64,000 bases of DNA, taken from positions 2,232,001 to 2,296,000 of the forward strand of contig OZ244776.1 of assembly GCA_965219515.1 (NCBI GenBank), given 5' to 3'. The DNA comes from Ilyomonas sp965219515 (lineage in GTDB: Bacteria; Bacteroidota; Bacteroidia; Chitinophagales; Chitinophagaceae). Position numbers and translations under genes: made by a program. Under the pieces are notes generated by a model. That model was not told the DNA's origin. It made no database searches and saw only the letters and a list, made by a program, of their open reading frames with translations. Shown here piece after piece: positions 25,804 through 34,085 of this stretch (position 1 is the stretch's first letter; the number at the start of each line of letters is the position of its first letter).

Positions 25804-28800
25804 ATGTCATCAACACAAGTTCAAAACAGGGTCAGCTTCGGTAAAACCAAACACCTTGCTGAAACACCTGATTTATTAGACATTCAGCTACAATCTTTCA
25901 GAGAATTTTTTCAATTGGAAACCACGCCTGACAAACGCAATGTAGAAGGTTTGTTTCGCGTGTTCAAAGAAAATTTTCCCATTACCGACACGAGAAACAT
26001 TTTCGTGCTTGAATTTTTAGACTATTTTATTGATCCGCCGCGTTATACCATTGACGAATGTATGGAGCGCGGTCTCACGTATGCCGTTCCGCTGAAAGCC
26101 AAGCTGCGCCTGAGTTGTAACGATGAAGAGCATGTAGATTTTCAAACCATCGTACAGGATGTATTTTTAGGCAACATTCCCTACATGACGCCGCGCGGCA
26201 CTTTTGTTATCAATGGTGCAGAACGCGTTGTGGTTTCTCAGTTGCACCGCTCACCGGGCGTGTTTTTCGGTCAGTCTATCCATCCCAACGGAACCAAGAT
26301 TTACTCTGCCAGGGTAATTCCGTTTAAAGGCGCGTGGATGGAATTTGCCACCGACATTAACAATGTGATGTACGCATACATTGACCGTAAAAAGAAATTT
26401 CCTGTAACTACGTTATTACGTTCTATTGGTTTTGAAACCGATAAAGACATTCTGGAATTGTTTGGCATGGCAACCGAAGTTTCTGCCGATAAAAAAACGC
26501 TGAATAAACATCTCGGCAAAAAACTGGCTGCGCGTGTTTTAAGAACATGGGTAGAAGATTTTGTGGACGAAGATACCGGCGAAGTTGTTTCTATCGAGCG
26601 TAACGAAATTGTGATGGAACGCGATACGGTTCTTGACGAGGATACGATTGCAACCATTATTGACGTGGAAGCCAAGAGTGTATTCATTCAGCGCGAAGAC
26701 GTTGGAGGAGATTATGCCATCATTTACAATACGCTGAATAAAGATACGTCTAACAGCGAACTGGAAGCGGTGCAACATATTTACCGCCAGTTGCGCGGTG
26801 CAGATGCGCCCGACAACGAAACGGCACGCGGCATCATTGACAAATTATTTTTCAGCGATAAGCGTTACGATTTGGGCGAAGTGGGTCGTTACAAAATCAA
26901 CCGCAAACTTGGTGTTACGCAGAAGCTTACCAATAAGGTTCTAACCAAGGAAGACATTATCGAAATCATCAAATATCTTGTTCGTCTTACCAACGCGAAA
27001 GCCGAAATTGACGATATTGATCACCTGAGCAACCGCCGTGTGCGCACCGTAGGCGAACAGTTGTACGCTCAGTTTGGCGTAGGTCTCGCACGTATGGCGC
27101 GTACCATTCGCGAAAGGATGAATGTAAGAGACAATGAAGTGTTTACGCCGGTTGATCTGATTAACGCACGTACCTTATCTTCTGTTATCAACTCGTTCTT
27201 TGGAACTTCACAGTTATCGCAGTTTTTAGATCAGACAAACCCACTTTCCGAAATTACGCACAAGCGCCGTATTTCCGCACTCGGGCCCGGAGGCTTAAGC
27301 CGCGAACGTGCCGGCTTTGAAGTGCGGGACGTGCATTATTCTCACTATGGCCGTTTGTGTACCATCGAAACGCCGGAAGGACCAAACATCGGTTTGATTT
27401 CCACACTTTGCGTTCATGCGAAGATCAATGATATGGGCTTTATTGAAACGCCGTATCACCGCGTGAATGACGGAAAAGTAGATTTAAAAAATCTGAAATT
27501 CCTGAGCGCAGAAGAAGAAGACTCCGCTAAAATTGCCCAGAGCAATACCGTTTTGGATGAAAAAGGCAATTTTGTTGAAGATAAAATCATTAGCCGCGAA
27601 ACCGGCGATTTTCCAATATTGGAAAGAAATGATGTTCAGTATATGGATGTTGCGCCAAACCAGATTGTTGGATTAAGCGCTTCGCTCATTCCGTTTTTAG
27701 AACACGATGATGCCAACCGTGCACTGATGGGCTCGAACATGCAGCGCCAGGCGGTTCCGCTTATTTTACCACAGGCACCTATTGTTGGAACCGGTTTGGA
27801 AGGCAAAGCCGCTCGCGATGCGCGCATTCAGATTCACGCAGACGGAAACGGTATAGTTGAATTTGTAGATGCAAAAGAAATTCATGTTCGCTATAACCGT
27901 AACGATGCAGATCGTCTCGTGTCTTTCGAAGATGATTTGATAGTGTATAAATTAACCAAATTCATTAAAACAAACCAGTCCACTTCCATCAATCTTCGTC
28001 CTGCCGTTAAGAAAGGACAAAAAGTGGCAAAAGGCGACTTTTTAACCGAAGGTTACGCTACCAAAGATGGCGAACTGGCGTTAGGTCGTAATCTCCAGGT
28101 GGTGTTCATGCCGTGGAAGGGTTACAATTTTGAGGATGCCATCGTTATTAATGAAAAAGTGGTACGCGAAGATTTGTTTACTTCAATCCATATTGAAGAG
28201 TATGAGTTGGAAGTGCGCGATACCAAATTGGGTGAAGAAGAATTAACCTCAGATATTCCCAACGTTTCAGAAGAAGCCACAAAAGATCTGGATGAGCATG
28301 GCATCATCCGCATTGGCGCTCAGGTTCGGGAAGGCGATATTCTGATTGGTAAAATTACCCCGAAAGGCGAGAGCGATCCGACACCGGAAGAAAAACTGTT
28401 GCGCGCCATTTTTGGCGATAAAGCAGGTGATGCGAAGGATGCTTCTTTAAAAGCGCCGAACGGAACGGAAGGAGTTGTGATAGACAAGAAATTGTTTCAG
28501 CGCGCCAAGAAAGATAAAAATGGAAAAATTCGCGAAAAAGCGCTGCTTGAAAAAGTAGAAAAAGTTCATGACGGCAATGAAGAAAATATAAAAAACCTGT
28601 TGCTCGAAAAACTGCAACTTGTATTAAAAGATAAATCTTCTGCCGGTGTAAGCAACAACTTTGGTGAAATGCTGATTGGCAAAAGCGCTAAGTTTAATCC
28701 GAAAAACCTGGCTTCTATTGACTTTCAGAATGTAAACCCGCTTGGCTGGACGGGCGATGCGACCATTGATAATCAGATCAATGTGCTGCTTCACAATTAC

Positions 28801-29607
28801 AGCATTAAGTATAACGAAGAATTAGGCCGTTATAAAAGAGAGAAGTTCAACATCTCTATTGGTGATGAACTGCCTGCCGGTGTATTGAAATTAGCCAAAG
28901 TTTATCTTGCCGTAAAACGTAAGCTGAAGGTAGGCGATAAGATGGCGGGTCGCCATGGCAATAAAGGTATCGTGGCAAAAATTGTACGTGCCGAAGACAT
29001 GCCATTCATGGAAGACGGAACGCCGGTGGATATTGTGCTGAATCCATTAGGCGTACCAAGCCGTATGAACCTTGGTCAGATTTACGAAACCATTTTAGGA
29101 TGGACGGGTAAAAAGCTTGGTGTAAAATTCGCAACACCGATTTTTGATGGTGCAACGCCGGAAGAAATCTCTCAATATTGCGAAAATGCAGGCATTCCTT
29201 CTATGGGTCATACGCATTTGTATGATGGCGAAACCGGCGAACGCTTTCACCAGAAAGCAACCGTAGGCGTTATTTATATGATTAAGCTGCACCACATGGT
29301 GGATGATAAAATGCACGCACGTTCTATCGGGCCATACAGTTTGATTACGCAGCAGCCCTTAGGTGGTAAAGCCCAGTTTGGCGGTCAGCGTTTCGGCGAA
29401 ATGGAAGTGTGGGCGCTTGAAGCGTACGGTGCATCCAATATTTTGCAGGAATTGTTAACCATTAAGTCTGATGATATTATTGGTCGTGCCAAGACGTATG
29501 AAGCCATCGTGAAAGGTGAAAACATACCGAAAGCGGGCATTCCTGAATCGTTCAATGTATTGGTTCATGAACTGAGAGGTTTGGGACTGGATTTGAAATT
29601 TGAATAG
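25804..29607 (+). CDS. rpoB: DNA-directed RNA polymerase subunit beta
   Basis: 1267 residues, full length for Bacteroidota. All conserved blocks are present, including the rifampicin region (residues about 470-495) reading GTSQLSQFLDQTNPLSEI then THKRRISALGPGGLS, and the C-terminal GGKAQFGGQRFGEMEVWALEAYGA. Residue 475 is Leu where E. coli has Met515 and most relatives have Met. It is the catalytic-core beta subunit. Unusually, neither rplL nor rpoC is adjacent: the upstream neighbour is a divergent ABC gene, and a terminator follows 22 bases after the stop. The last 35 codons and the terminator are repeated downstream. Confidence 0.97.
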   Translation: MSSTQVQNRVSFGKTKHLAETPDLLDIQLQSFREFFQLETTPDKRNVEGLFRVFKENFPITDTRNIFVLEFLDYFIDPPRYTIDECMERGLTYAVPLKAKLRLSCNDEEHVDFQTIVQDVFLGNIPYMTPRGTFVINGAERVVVSQLHRSPGVFFGQSIHPNGTKIYSARVIPFKGAWMEFATDINNVMYAYIDRKKKFPVTTLLRSIGFETDKDILELFGMATEVSADKKTLNKHLGKKLAARVLRTWVEDFVDEDTGEVVSIERNEIVMERDTVLDEDTIATIIDVEAKSVFIQREDVGGDYAIIYNTLNKDTSNSELEAVQHIYRQLRGADAPDNETARGIIDKLFFSDKRYDLGEVGRYKINRKLGVTQKLTNKVLTKEDIIEIIKYLVRLTNAKAEIDDIDHLSNRRVRTVGEQLYAQFGVGLARMARTIRERMNVRDNEVFTPVDLINARTLSSVINSFFGTSQLSQFLDQTNPLSEITHKRRISALGPGGLSRERAGFEVRDVHYSHYGRLCTIETPEGPNIGLISTLCVHAKINDMGFIETPYHRVNDGKVDLKNLKFLSAEEEDSAKIAQSNTVLDEKGNFVEDKIISRETGDFPILERNDVQYMDVAPNQIVGLSASLIPFLEHDDANRALMGSNMQRQAVPLILPQAPIVGTGLEGKAARDARIQIHADGNGIVEFVDAKEIHVRYNRNDADRLVSFEDDLIVYKLTKFIKTNQSTSINLRPAVKKGQKVAKGDFLTEGYATKDGELALGRNLQVVFMPWKGYNFEDAIVINEKVVREDLFTSIHIEEYELEVRDTKLGEEELTSDIPNVSEEATKDLDEHGIIRIGAQVREGDILIGKITPKGESDPTPEEKLLRAIFGDKAGDAKDASLKAPNGTEGVVIDKKLFQRAKKDKNGKIREKALLEKVEKVHDGNEENIKNLLLEKLQLVLKDKSSAGVSNNFGEMLIGKSAKFNPKNLASIDFQNVNPLGWTGDATIDNQINVLLHNYSIKYNEELGRYKREKFNISIGDELPAGVLKLAKVYLAVKRKLKVGDKMAGRHGNKGIVAKIVRAEDMPFMEDGTPVDIVLNPLGVPSRMNLGQIYETILGWTGKKLGVKFATPIFDGATPEEISQYCENAGIPSMGHTHLYDGETGERFHQKATVGVIYMIKLHHMVDDKMHARSIGPYSLITQQPLGGKAQFGGQRFGEMEVWALEAYGASNILQELLTIKSDDIIGRAKTYEAIVKGENIPKAGIPESFNVLVHELRGLGLDLKFE

Positions 29608-29662
29608 TTTTTTACGATCTGACATAATAAACGCCGCTCTCAGTTCTGAGAGCGGCGTTTTT
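29499..29662 (+). repeat. Direct repeat copy 1: rpoB 3' end plus terminator
   Basis: 164 bp repeated at 30655-30818 with a constant offset of 1156 bases and no gaps. By eye there are four differences: position 29620 (T versus C) and the three terminator-loop bases 29644-29646 (TTC versus AAA). The coding part (last 35 codons of rpoB) is identical in both copies. The interval between the copies holds a UPF0175/DUF3368 pair. Confidence 0.95.
29629..29662 (+). terminator. Intrinsic terminator of rpoB
   Basis: 14-bp perfect stem (AAACGCCGCTCTCA/TGAGAGCGGCGTTT) with a GTTC loop and a T5 tail, 22 bases after the rpoB stop. It indicates that rpoB is a single-gene transcript here. Confidence 0.9.
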
Positions 29663-29958
29663 GTATTTGAATTACTGTTATGCCAACAATTGGAATATTA
29701 AGCAGTTGTCACTTTCAAGTAATAAGCCTTTGTATCCTGGATTAACAATTCTCCTACTTTTCTAATTTCTAATTTCATACCACAGGAATGAATTACAAAT
29801 CACCTATATCTATATTTACTATCGGTAATGTTTTCTTACTAAAAGAAATGCTTTGCTGAGTTGGAAAGCATTCTTACCATTATCATACGATAATAAGGCC
29901 TTTTATTTACACGATTGGTTTTTTTCTGGGGATGCTTTTCTTTGACTATTTTTAAACC
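29663..29958. other. Intergenic region between rpoB terminator and the UPF0175 gene
   Basis: About 296 bases, AT-rich, no coding frame recognised. It must carry the promoter of the UPF0175/DUF3368 pair; the closest TTTG-type words are in TTTATTTACACGATTGG (29901-29917 region), but no clear TAnnTTTG box is evident. Confidence 0.4.
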
Positions 29959-30201
29959 ATGAAAACAATAACTGTAGAAGTACCTGATACATTAGAAATA
30001 GACGACCGCGAAGCGGCTATGCTGCTGGCAACAAAGTTGTATGAACAGGGGAAACTATCTTTAGGACAAGCGGCGCAACTGGCAGGTTACAGCAAGCAGA
30101 CCTTTATGGAGTTGTTAAGCCGCTATGATGTTCCCGTATTTAATTACAACCCTTCTGAACTGGAAATTGATATAGCCAATGCTGCCCGTTATCATCTCTG
30201 A
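29959..30201 (+). CDS. UPF0175 family protein, probable antitoxin
   Basis: 80 residues. MKTITVEVPDTLEID followed by EAAMLLATKLYEQGKLSLGQAAQLAGYSKQTFMELLSRYDV is the UPF0175 signature: an N-terminal strand and a helix-turn-helix-like core (LGQAAQLAG...TFMELL). Members are regularly encoded directly before DUF3368 PIN proteins and are taken to be DNA-binding antitoxins. The gene overlaps the next by 23 bases, supporting translational coupling. It lies inside the interval bounded by the rpoB 3'-end repeats. Confidence 0.85.
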   Translation: MKTITVEVPDTLEIDDREAAMLLATKLYEQGKLSLGQAAQLAGYSKQTFMELLSRYDVPVFNYNPSELEIDIANAARYHL

Positions 30202-30634
30202 TACCAGTTGCCTGATCCTTCTCCACAGGATAGGAGAATTGGAATTACTGCATAAAGTTTTTGATACGATTGTTATTACGCAGACAATTGCTGATGAATG
30301 GAATCAACCAATACCGTATTGGGTAAAGATAGAGAATCCGGTATCTCAAACTCAGCAGCTTATACTACAAACAACACTTGATAAAGGCGAAGCCAGTGCT
30401 ATTGCGTTAGCACTTGAAAAAAGGAATTGCCTTTTGATTATCGATGAAAGGAAGGGGCGCAAACTTGCGCGGCTATTGCAAATTGATATTACCGGAACAT
30501 TGGGCGTATTGGCAGAGGCTAAGCGCCTGGGATTGGTAAATGCTACCAGACCCTTGCTGGATGCAATGCAGCAAACAGATTTTAGGTTGAGTGAGAATTT
30601 GATAGCAAAGTTTTTAAAACAGGTGGGAGAATAG
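30179..30634 (+). CDS. DUF3368 PIN-like nuclease, probable toxin
   Basis: 151 residues. The PIN fold acidic residues are visible: Asp8 in IISDTSCLILL, Glu40 in IADEW, Glu71 in DKGEASAIALA and Asp89 in LLIIDERKGRKLA, followed by GTLGVLAEAKRLG. PIN toxins (VapC-like) cleave RNA using Mg2+. Paired with UPF0175 it makes a likely type II toxin-antitoxin module. It ends 20 bases before the second rpoB-end repeat. All expected acidic residues are intact, so the nuclease is probably functional. Confidence 0.83.
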   Translation: MLPVIISDTSCLILLHRIGELELLHKVFDTIVITQTIADEWNQPIPYWVKIENPVSQTQQLILQTTLDKGEASAIALALEKRNCLLIIDERKGRKLARLLQIDITGTLGVLAEAKRLGLVNATRPLLDAMQQTDFRLSENLIAKFLKQVGE

Positions 30635-30654
30635 GTTTAGATATTTATTCCATT

Positions 30655-30818
30655 TGAAGCCATCGTGAAAGGTGAAAACATACCGAAAGCGGGCATTCCT
30701 GAATCGTTCAATGTATTGGTTCATGAACTGAGAGGTTTGGGACTGGATTTGAAATTTGAATAGTTTTTTACGATCCGACATAATAAACGCCGCTCTCAGA
30801 AATGAGAGCGGCGTTTTT
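30655..30818 (+). repeat. Direct repeat copy 2: orphan rpoB 3' end plus terminator
   Basis: Second copy of the 164-bp repeat. It begins mid-codon at the position matching codon 1232 of rpoB, carries the last 35 codons, the TAG stop (30761-30763) and the terminator, but no upstream rpoB sequence. It now serves as the terminator region for the toxin gene. Confidence 0.95.
30785..30818 (+). terminator. Second copy of the rpoB terminator, after the toxin gene
   Basis: Same 14-bp stem as at 29629-29662, but with a GAAA tetraloop instead of GTTC. A T5 tail follows. Confidence 0.88.
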
Positions 30819-30857
30819 CTTTAAATAAAAATTATCTTTAACAGATGCCTGCCCGGC

Positions 30858-31352
30858 TTACCTTTCTTTCACTTTCGTGGCTGTTACCGATCCGTAATAC
30901 GAAATTGCCTGTTTGCTTTGTGGCGTTACCCGCAGCGAAGCATAGCCTTTTTTTGATACGCTCAAGTACATTTGCTGAACGGTTGTTCTGTCATTAATCC
31001 GTATCGAAACAATATATCTGCCGTGTTTGGCAGGCATTACCTCATAATCGAAATGCAGGGAAGTAAAATGCAACCCGTTTTTTGTCGGGTCAATCGGAGC
31101 GGTATAAGCAACGCCGTAATAAGGTAAATCGCATAGTAAAGAATCAGGTGTTAGCGTTACTGTATAAAGCGTTGTAAGATTCACCTGACGCCCTGAAAGC
31201 GGTTGTGCAAATTGTGCAGTAAAAGTGTAACGCTTCGATTTTAACAGCGTTTGCATAGATGACTCATCCGATTCATTTTGCGCATGAACGGCAACAGATG
31301 AAACTATCATTCCGACTAAGAAAAGCAACGTGCGCCAACCTGTTTTCGCCAT
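30858..31352 (-). CDS. DUF4251-like exported protein
   Basis: 164 residues from the ATG at 31352; the frame is open further upstream, but the MAKTGWRTLLFLVGMIVSSVAVHAQ signal peptide fixes this start. The mature domain (LLKSKRYTFTAQFAQPLSG, DSLLCDLPYYGVAYTAP, LHFTSLHFDYEV, YGSVTA) matches the DUF4251 pattern of small periplasmic or outer-membrane-associated Bacteroidota proteins. Function unknown. It is convergent with the toxin gene. Confidence 0.7.
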   Translation of the reverse strand: MAKTGWRTLLFLVGMIVSSVAVHAQNESDESSMQTLLKSKRYTFTAQFAQPLSGRQVNLTTLYTVTLTPDSLLCDLPYYGVAYTAPIDPTKNGLHFTSLHFDYEVMPAKHGRYIVSIRINDRTTVQQMYLSVSKKGYASLRVTPQSKQAISYYGSVTATKVKER

Positions 31353-31625
31353 AAATTTTTCCGGCTCATCTGCAAGAATTATACGACTTTTTAGTAACGC
31401 CGGTAACAATAACGTTTCGCTATTATTTTCCCGGCGGCGCTTATGCACGTGAAAGAAAATTGAAAAGTAAGAATTTAAAAAGATAACCAATGATATTCTG
31501 CCCAAAAGACCATTGTGGTATAAGACCGCAGGAAATTCACAATTCACCTGAACATCTGGCATTATTACATTGACTTAACATTAGTTTTTACTTTGCAAAT
31601 AACCGTCTGGTTATTCTTTAGCCTG

Positions 31626-31633
31626 TAACTTTG
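31626..31633 (+). promoter_or_regulatory. Bacteroidota -7 element (TAACTTTG) upstream of the DUF3109 gene
   Basis: TAACTTTG matches TAnnTTTG. The predicted transcription start is near 31640 and the start codon at 31649, giving a very short leader. A -33 TTTG at 31592 is too far away, so the match rests on the -7 box alone. Confidence 0.4.
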
Positions 31634-31648
31634 TAAAAATCATTTTTC

Positions 31649-32233
31649 TTGATAGCAATAGACAATAAACTGATTGGTGATGATGTGCTTCAGGCGCAGT
31701 TTGTGTGCGACCTTACCAAATGCAAAGGCGGCTGCTGCGAAGATGGCGATGCGGGTGCGCCGCTGGAAATAGATGAATTGAAAGAACTGATTGATAACTA
31801 TGAAGCGGTAAAGCCTTATCTTACCAAAGAAGGAATTAAGGTGATAGAAAAACAGGGCAAATATTTATACGATAAACATTTCGGATGGGTAACGCCAACC
31901 GTAAACGGCGGCATTTGCGCATACGGAATCCGCGATGAAAAAGGCATCATTAAATGTGGTATTGAACAGGCTTTTTACGACGGTAAAGTAAAATGGAAAA
32001 AACCCCTTAGCTGTCATTTATTTCCCATTCGCATACAAAAAAGTCAGCACGAAGGAGACATAGAATATGTAAATTACGAACCGAGGCAAGACTTATGCAA
32101 AGCTGCCTGCAAACTGGGCAAACAACTAAAAGTGCCGGTGTATTTTTTTTTGAAAGAAGCCATCATCAGAAAATATGGTAAAGACTTTTATGAAGCGCTG
32201 GAAGCAAGTGCGGCGCAGATGAAAAAGTTGTAG
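31649..32233 (+). CDS. DUF3109 family cysteine-rich protein
   Basis: 194 residues. Conserved cysteine clusters (CDLTKCKGGCCEDGDAG, CAYG, KCGIEQAFYDG, LSCHLFPIR, CKAAC) identify DUF3109 (YkgJ-related), which may bind metal or an iron-sulfur cluster. The start is a TTG at 31649 giving MIAIDNKLI, the normal family N-terminus; an in-frame TAA five codons upstream leaves no ATG option. Function unknown. It is cytosolic. The last bases are followed closely by a decayed nucleotidyltransferase gene. Confidence 0.83.
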   Translation: MIAIDNKLIGDDVLQAQFVCDLTKCKGGCCEDGDAGAPLEIDELKELIDNYEAVKPYLTKEGIKVIEKQGKYLYDKHFGWVTPTVNGGICAYGIRDEKGIIKCGIEQAFYDGKVKWKKPLSCHLFPIRIQKSQHEGDIEYVNYEPRQDLCKAACKLGKQLKVPVYFFLKEAIIRKYGKDFYEALEASAAQMKKL

Positions 32234-32236
32234 TGC

Positions 32237-32611
32237 ATGAACGATGTTAAAACAAAAGTAGAAAACAAGCAACAGCTTTATGAATTGTTGCACGCGAATT
32301 AAGATACAATCAGAAGTTATGGTGTATTTCAGGTTGGTGTTTTTGGGTCTTTTGTAAGAAAAGAATGAAGATGGCATCGTAGATTTTCCGGTTGGTTTTT
32401 TTTCTGGAATAAACAGTTTAAAATTTCGTTCACTTTACTTTTTTTAGAAGGTTTATGTGGCAGAGAAGCAGAAGTTATTATCAGAAAAAGATTAAGTAAA
32501 TATATGTGTCCTGAAATTTTTTATGACACCTGCGTCATTGACATACTTAAATTATTCTATAAAACAAGAGCCGTTTTTCAAGAAAATAACAATATCAACA
32601 ACCCAGATTAA
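32237..32611 (+). pseudogene. Decayed MNT-type nucleotidyltransferase (HEPN/MNT antitoxin-like)
   Basis: Starting at ATG 32237 the frame reads MNDVKTKVENKQQLYELLHAN, a TAA stop (32300), then DTIRSYGVFQVGVFGSFVRKE with the GSF nucleotidyltransferase motif. After a frameshift it continues NEDGIVDFPVGFFSGI...FRSLYF, and after a second shift LEGLCGREAEVIIRKRLSKYM...PEIFYDTC. In order, these are the typical segments of a minimal nucleotidyltransferase (GSFARGE, DIDLLVEF, LEDLLGRKVELV, SLSKYIGPEI). The catalytic Asp pair region has degenerated to IVDF. At least one stop and two frameshifts make it a pseudogene. Confidence 0.7.
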
Positions 32612-32622
32612 TTATAAAAATC

Positions 32623-34002
32623 ATGAGCAATACAGCCGCATCATTCATTGCCAAAAGCACCATCAAAGCCGCCGATCTGGTACACCGGCGCACCATCAAT
32701 TTTAATATCGGCAGATACAATTCGGTTGTACCCGCAGGCAAAGAACAATTTAATAATCTGATGCCTGCCCGCGAACTGGCGAAGAACCGCAAGTGGAAAG
32801 CCATCGAATCGTTAGACAGTTATTTAGAACGGTTTGAACAGCAGATTACATCCCGCGGTGCAAAAGTGTTGTGGGCAGAAACAGCCGGTGATGCGCTGGC
32901 GGAAATAGAAAAAATCTGCCTTGCAAAAAACTGTAAAACGCTGGTGAAAAGCAAAAGCATGGTTACAGAAGAAATTCACCTGAACAAGCATCTCGAAAAT
33001 ATGGGAATTGAAAGCGTGGAAACAGATTTAGGCGAATATATTCAACAGTTAGACGAGGAAGCGCCCTATCATATTGTTACGCCCGCCATGCACAAAAGCA
33101 AAGAAGACATAGCCCGTTTGTACAACAAAAAATTCGGCACTTCGCCAACACTAACGCCGGAGCAATTAACCATTTATACCCGACATTTATTGCGCGAAAA
33201 ATACATTACCGCAGAAGTTGGCGTAACAGGCGCCAATTTTATTCTTGCCGATGTTGGCGCCGTTGCCGTATCGGAAAATGAAGGCAATGCAAGATTGAGC
33301 TGCGCCTTTCCAAAAACGCATATTGTAATTGTAGGAATAGAAAAAGTGCTTCCCTCCATTAACGACCTGCACTTGTTTTGGCCGTTGCTGGCAACCTTTG
33401 GAACCGGTCAAAAAATTACCTCTTACAGCACCATCATCACCGGACCCAAACAGCCTGGTGAAACCGATGGACCAGAAGAAATGTATGTCATTTTATTAGA
33501 CAATGGCAGAACCAATTTATTATCCAATCCAAAAACGCGCGAAGCATTGTATTGTATTCGCTGCGGTGCCTGTTTAAACGCTTGTCCGGTTTATAAAAAC
33601 GTGGGCGGACATACTTACAGCACTACTTATAGCGGACCTATTGGCAGCGTAATTACGCCGCATTTGAAAGATATGGATGAATACAAGCATTTAAGCTATG
33701 CATCCAGCTTGTGCGGCAACTGTACAGAAGTATGTCCCGTCAGAATCAACCTGCATGAATTGTTGCTGGAAAATCGCTTTCAGGCCGTGGAGGAAGGCGA
33801 AAATAAATGGACAGAACAGGTTGCATGGAAAGGTTGGAAAATGGCAAGCCTGAACCGGAGAATGATGAATATGGGCAACGGAAAATTGAAGAACGCTTTT
33901 ATCAATAAAGTATTTAGCGGCTGGACGAAACACAGGGCTGATCTGCATTTCAGCGATAAAACATTTAATGAAATGTGGAAGGAGAAGCACAAGGAAAAAT
34001 AA
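32623..34002 (+). CDS. lutB: Lactate utilisation protein B-like iron-sulfur protein
   Basis: 459 residues. An N-terminal LUD domain (LVKSKSMVTEEIHLN, TGANFILADVGAVAVSENEGN) is followed by two 4Fe-4S motifs, CIRCGACLNACPVYKNVGGH and CGNCTEVCPV, and a C-terminal DUF3390-like tail (WKGWKMASLNRRMMN). LutB works with LutA and LutC to oxidise L-lactate to pyruvate. Neither lutA nor lutC is adjacent, although the gene is complete. It is likely cytosolic or peripheral at the inner membrane. It is convergent with the GH97 gene. Confidence 0.9.
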   Translation: MSNTAASFIAKSTIKAADLVHRRTINFNIGRYNSVVPAGKEQFNNLMPARELAKNRKWKAIESLDSYLERFEQQITSRGAKVLWAETAGDALAEIEKICLAKNCKTLVKSKSMVTEEIHLNKHLENMGIESVETDLGEYIQQLDEEAPYHIVTPAMHKSKEDIARLYNKKFGTSPTLTPEQLTIYTRHLLREKYITAEVGVTGANFILADVGAVAVSENEGNARLSCAFPKTHIVIVGIEKVLPSINDLHLFWPLLATFGTGQKITSYSTIITGPKQPGETDGPEEMYVILLDNGRTNLLSNPKTREALYCIRCGACLNACPVYKNVGGHTYSTTYSGPIGSVITPHLKDMDEYKHLSYASSLCGNCTEVCPVRINLHELLLENRFQAVEEGENKWTEQVAWKGWKMASLNRRMMNMGNGKLKNAFINKVFSGWTKHRADLHFSDKTFNEMWKEKHKEK

Positions 34003-34085
34003 AACTTTTACTAATGGTTGTTGTTGAGAAGACACAAAGTTTTATAAATCAATTGCTCTTGATATCTGTAAAATGCAGCTAAATT

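Noticed and set aside
29499..30818. Integron or phage attachment site with integrase
   Set aside because: No integrase, excisionase or recombination directionality gene lies between or next to the repeats; only the TA-like pair is present.
31353..31562. 70-residue N-terminal extension of the DUF4251 gene
   Set aside because: A clean signal peptide starts at 31352, and the extension has no conserved character.
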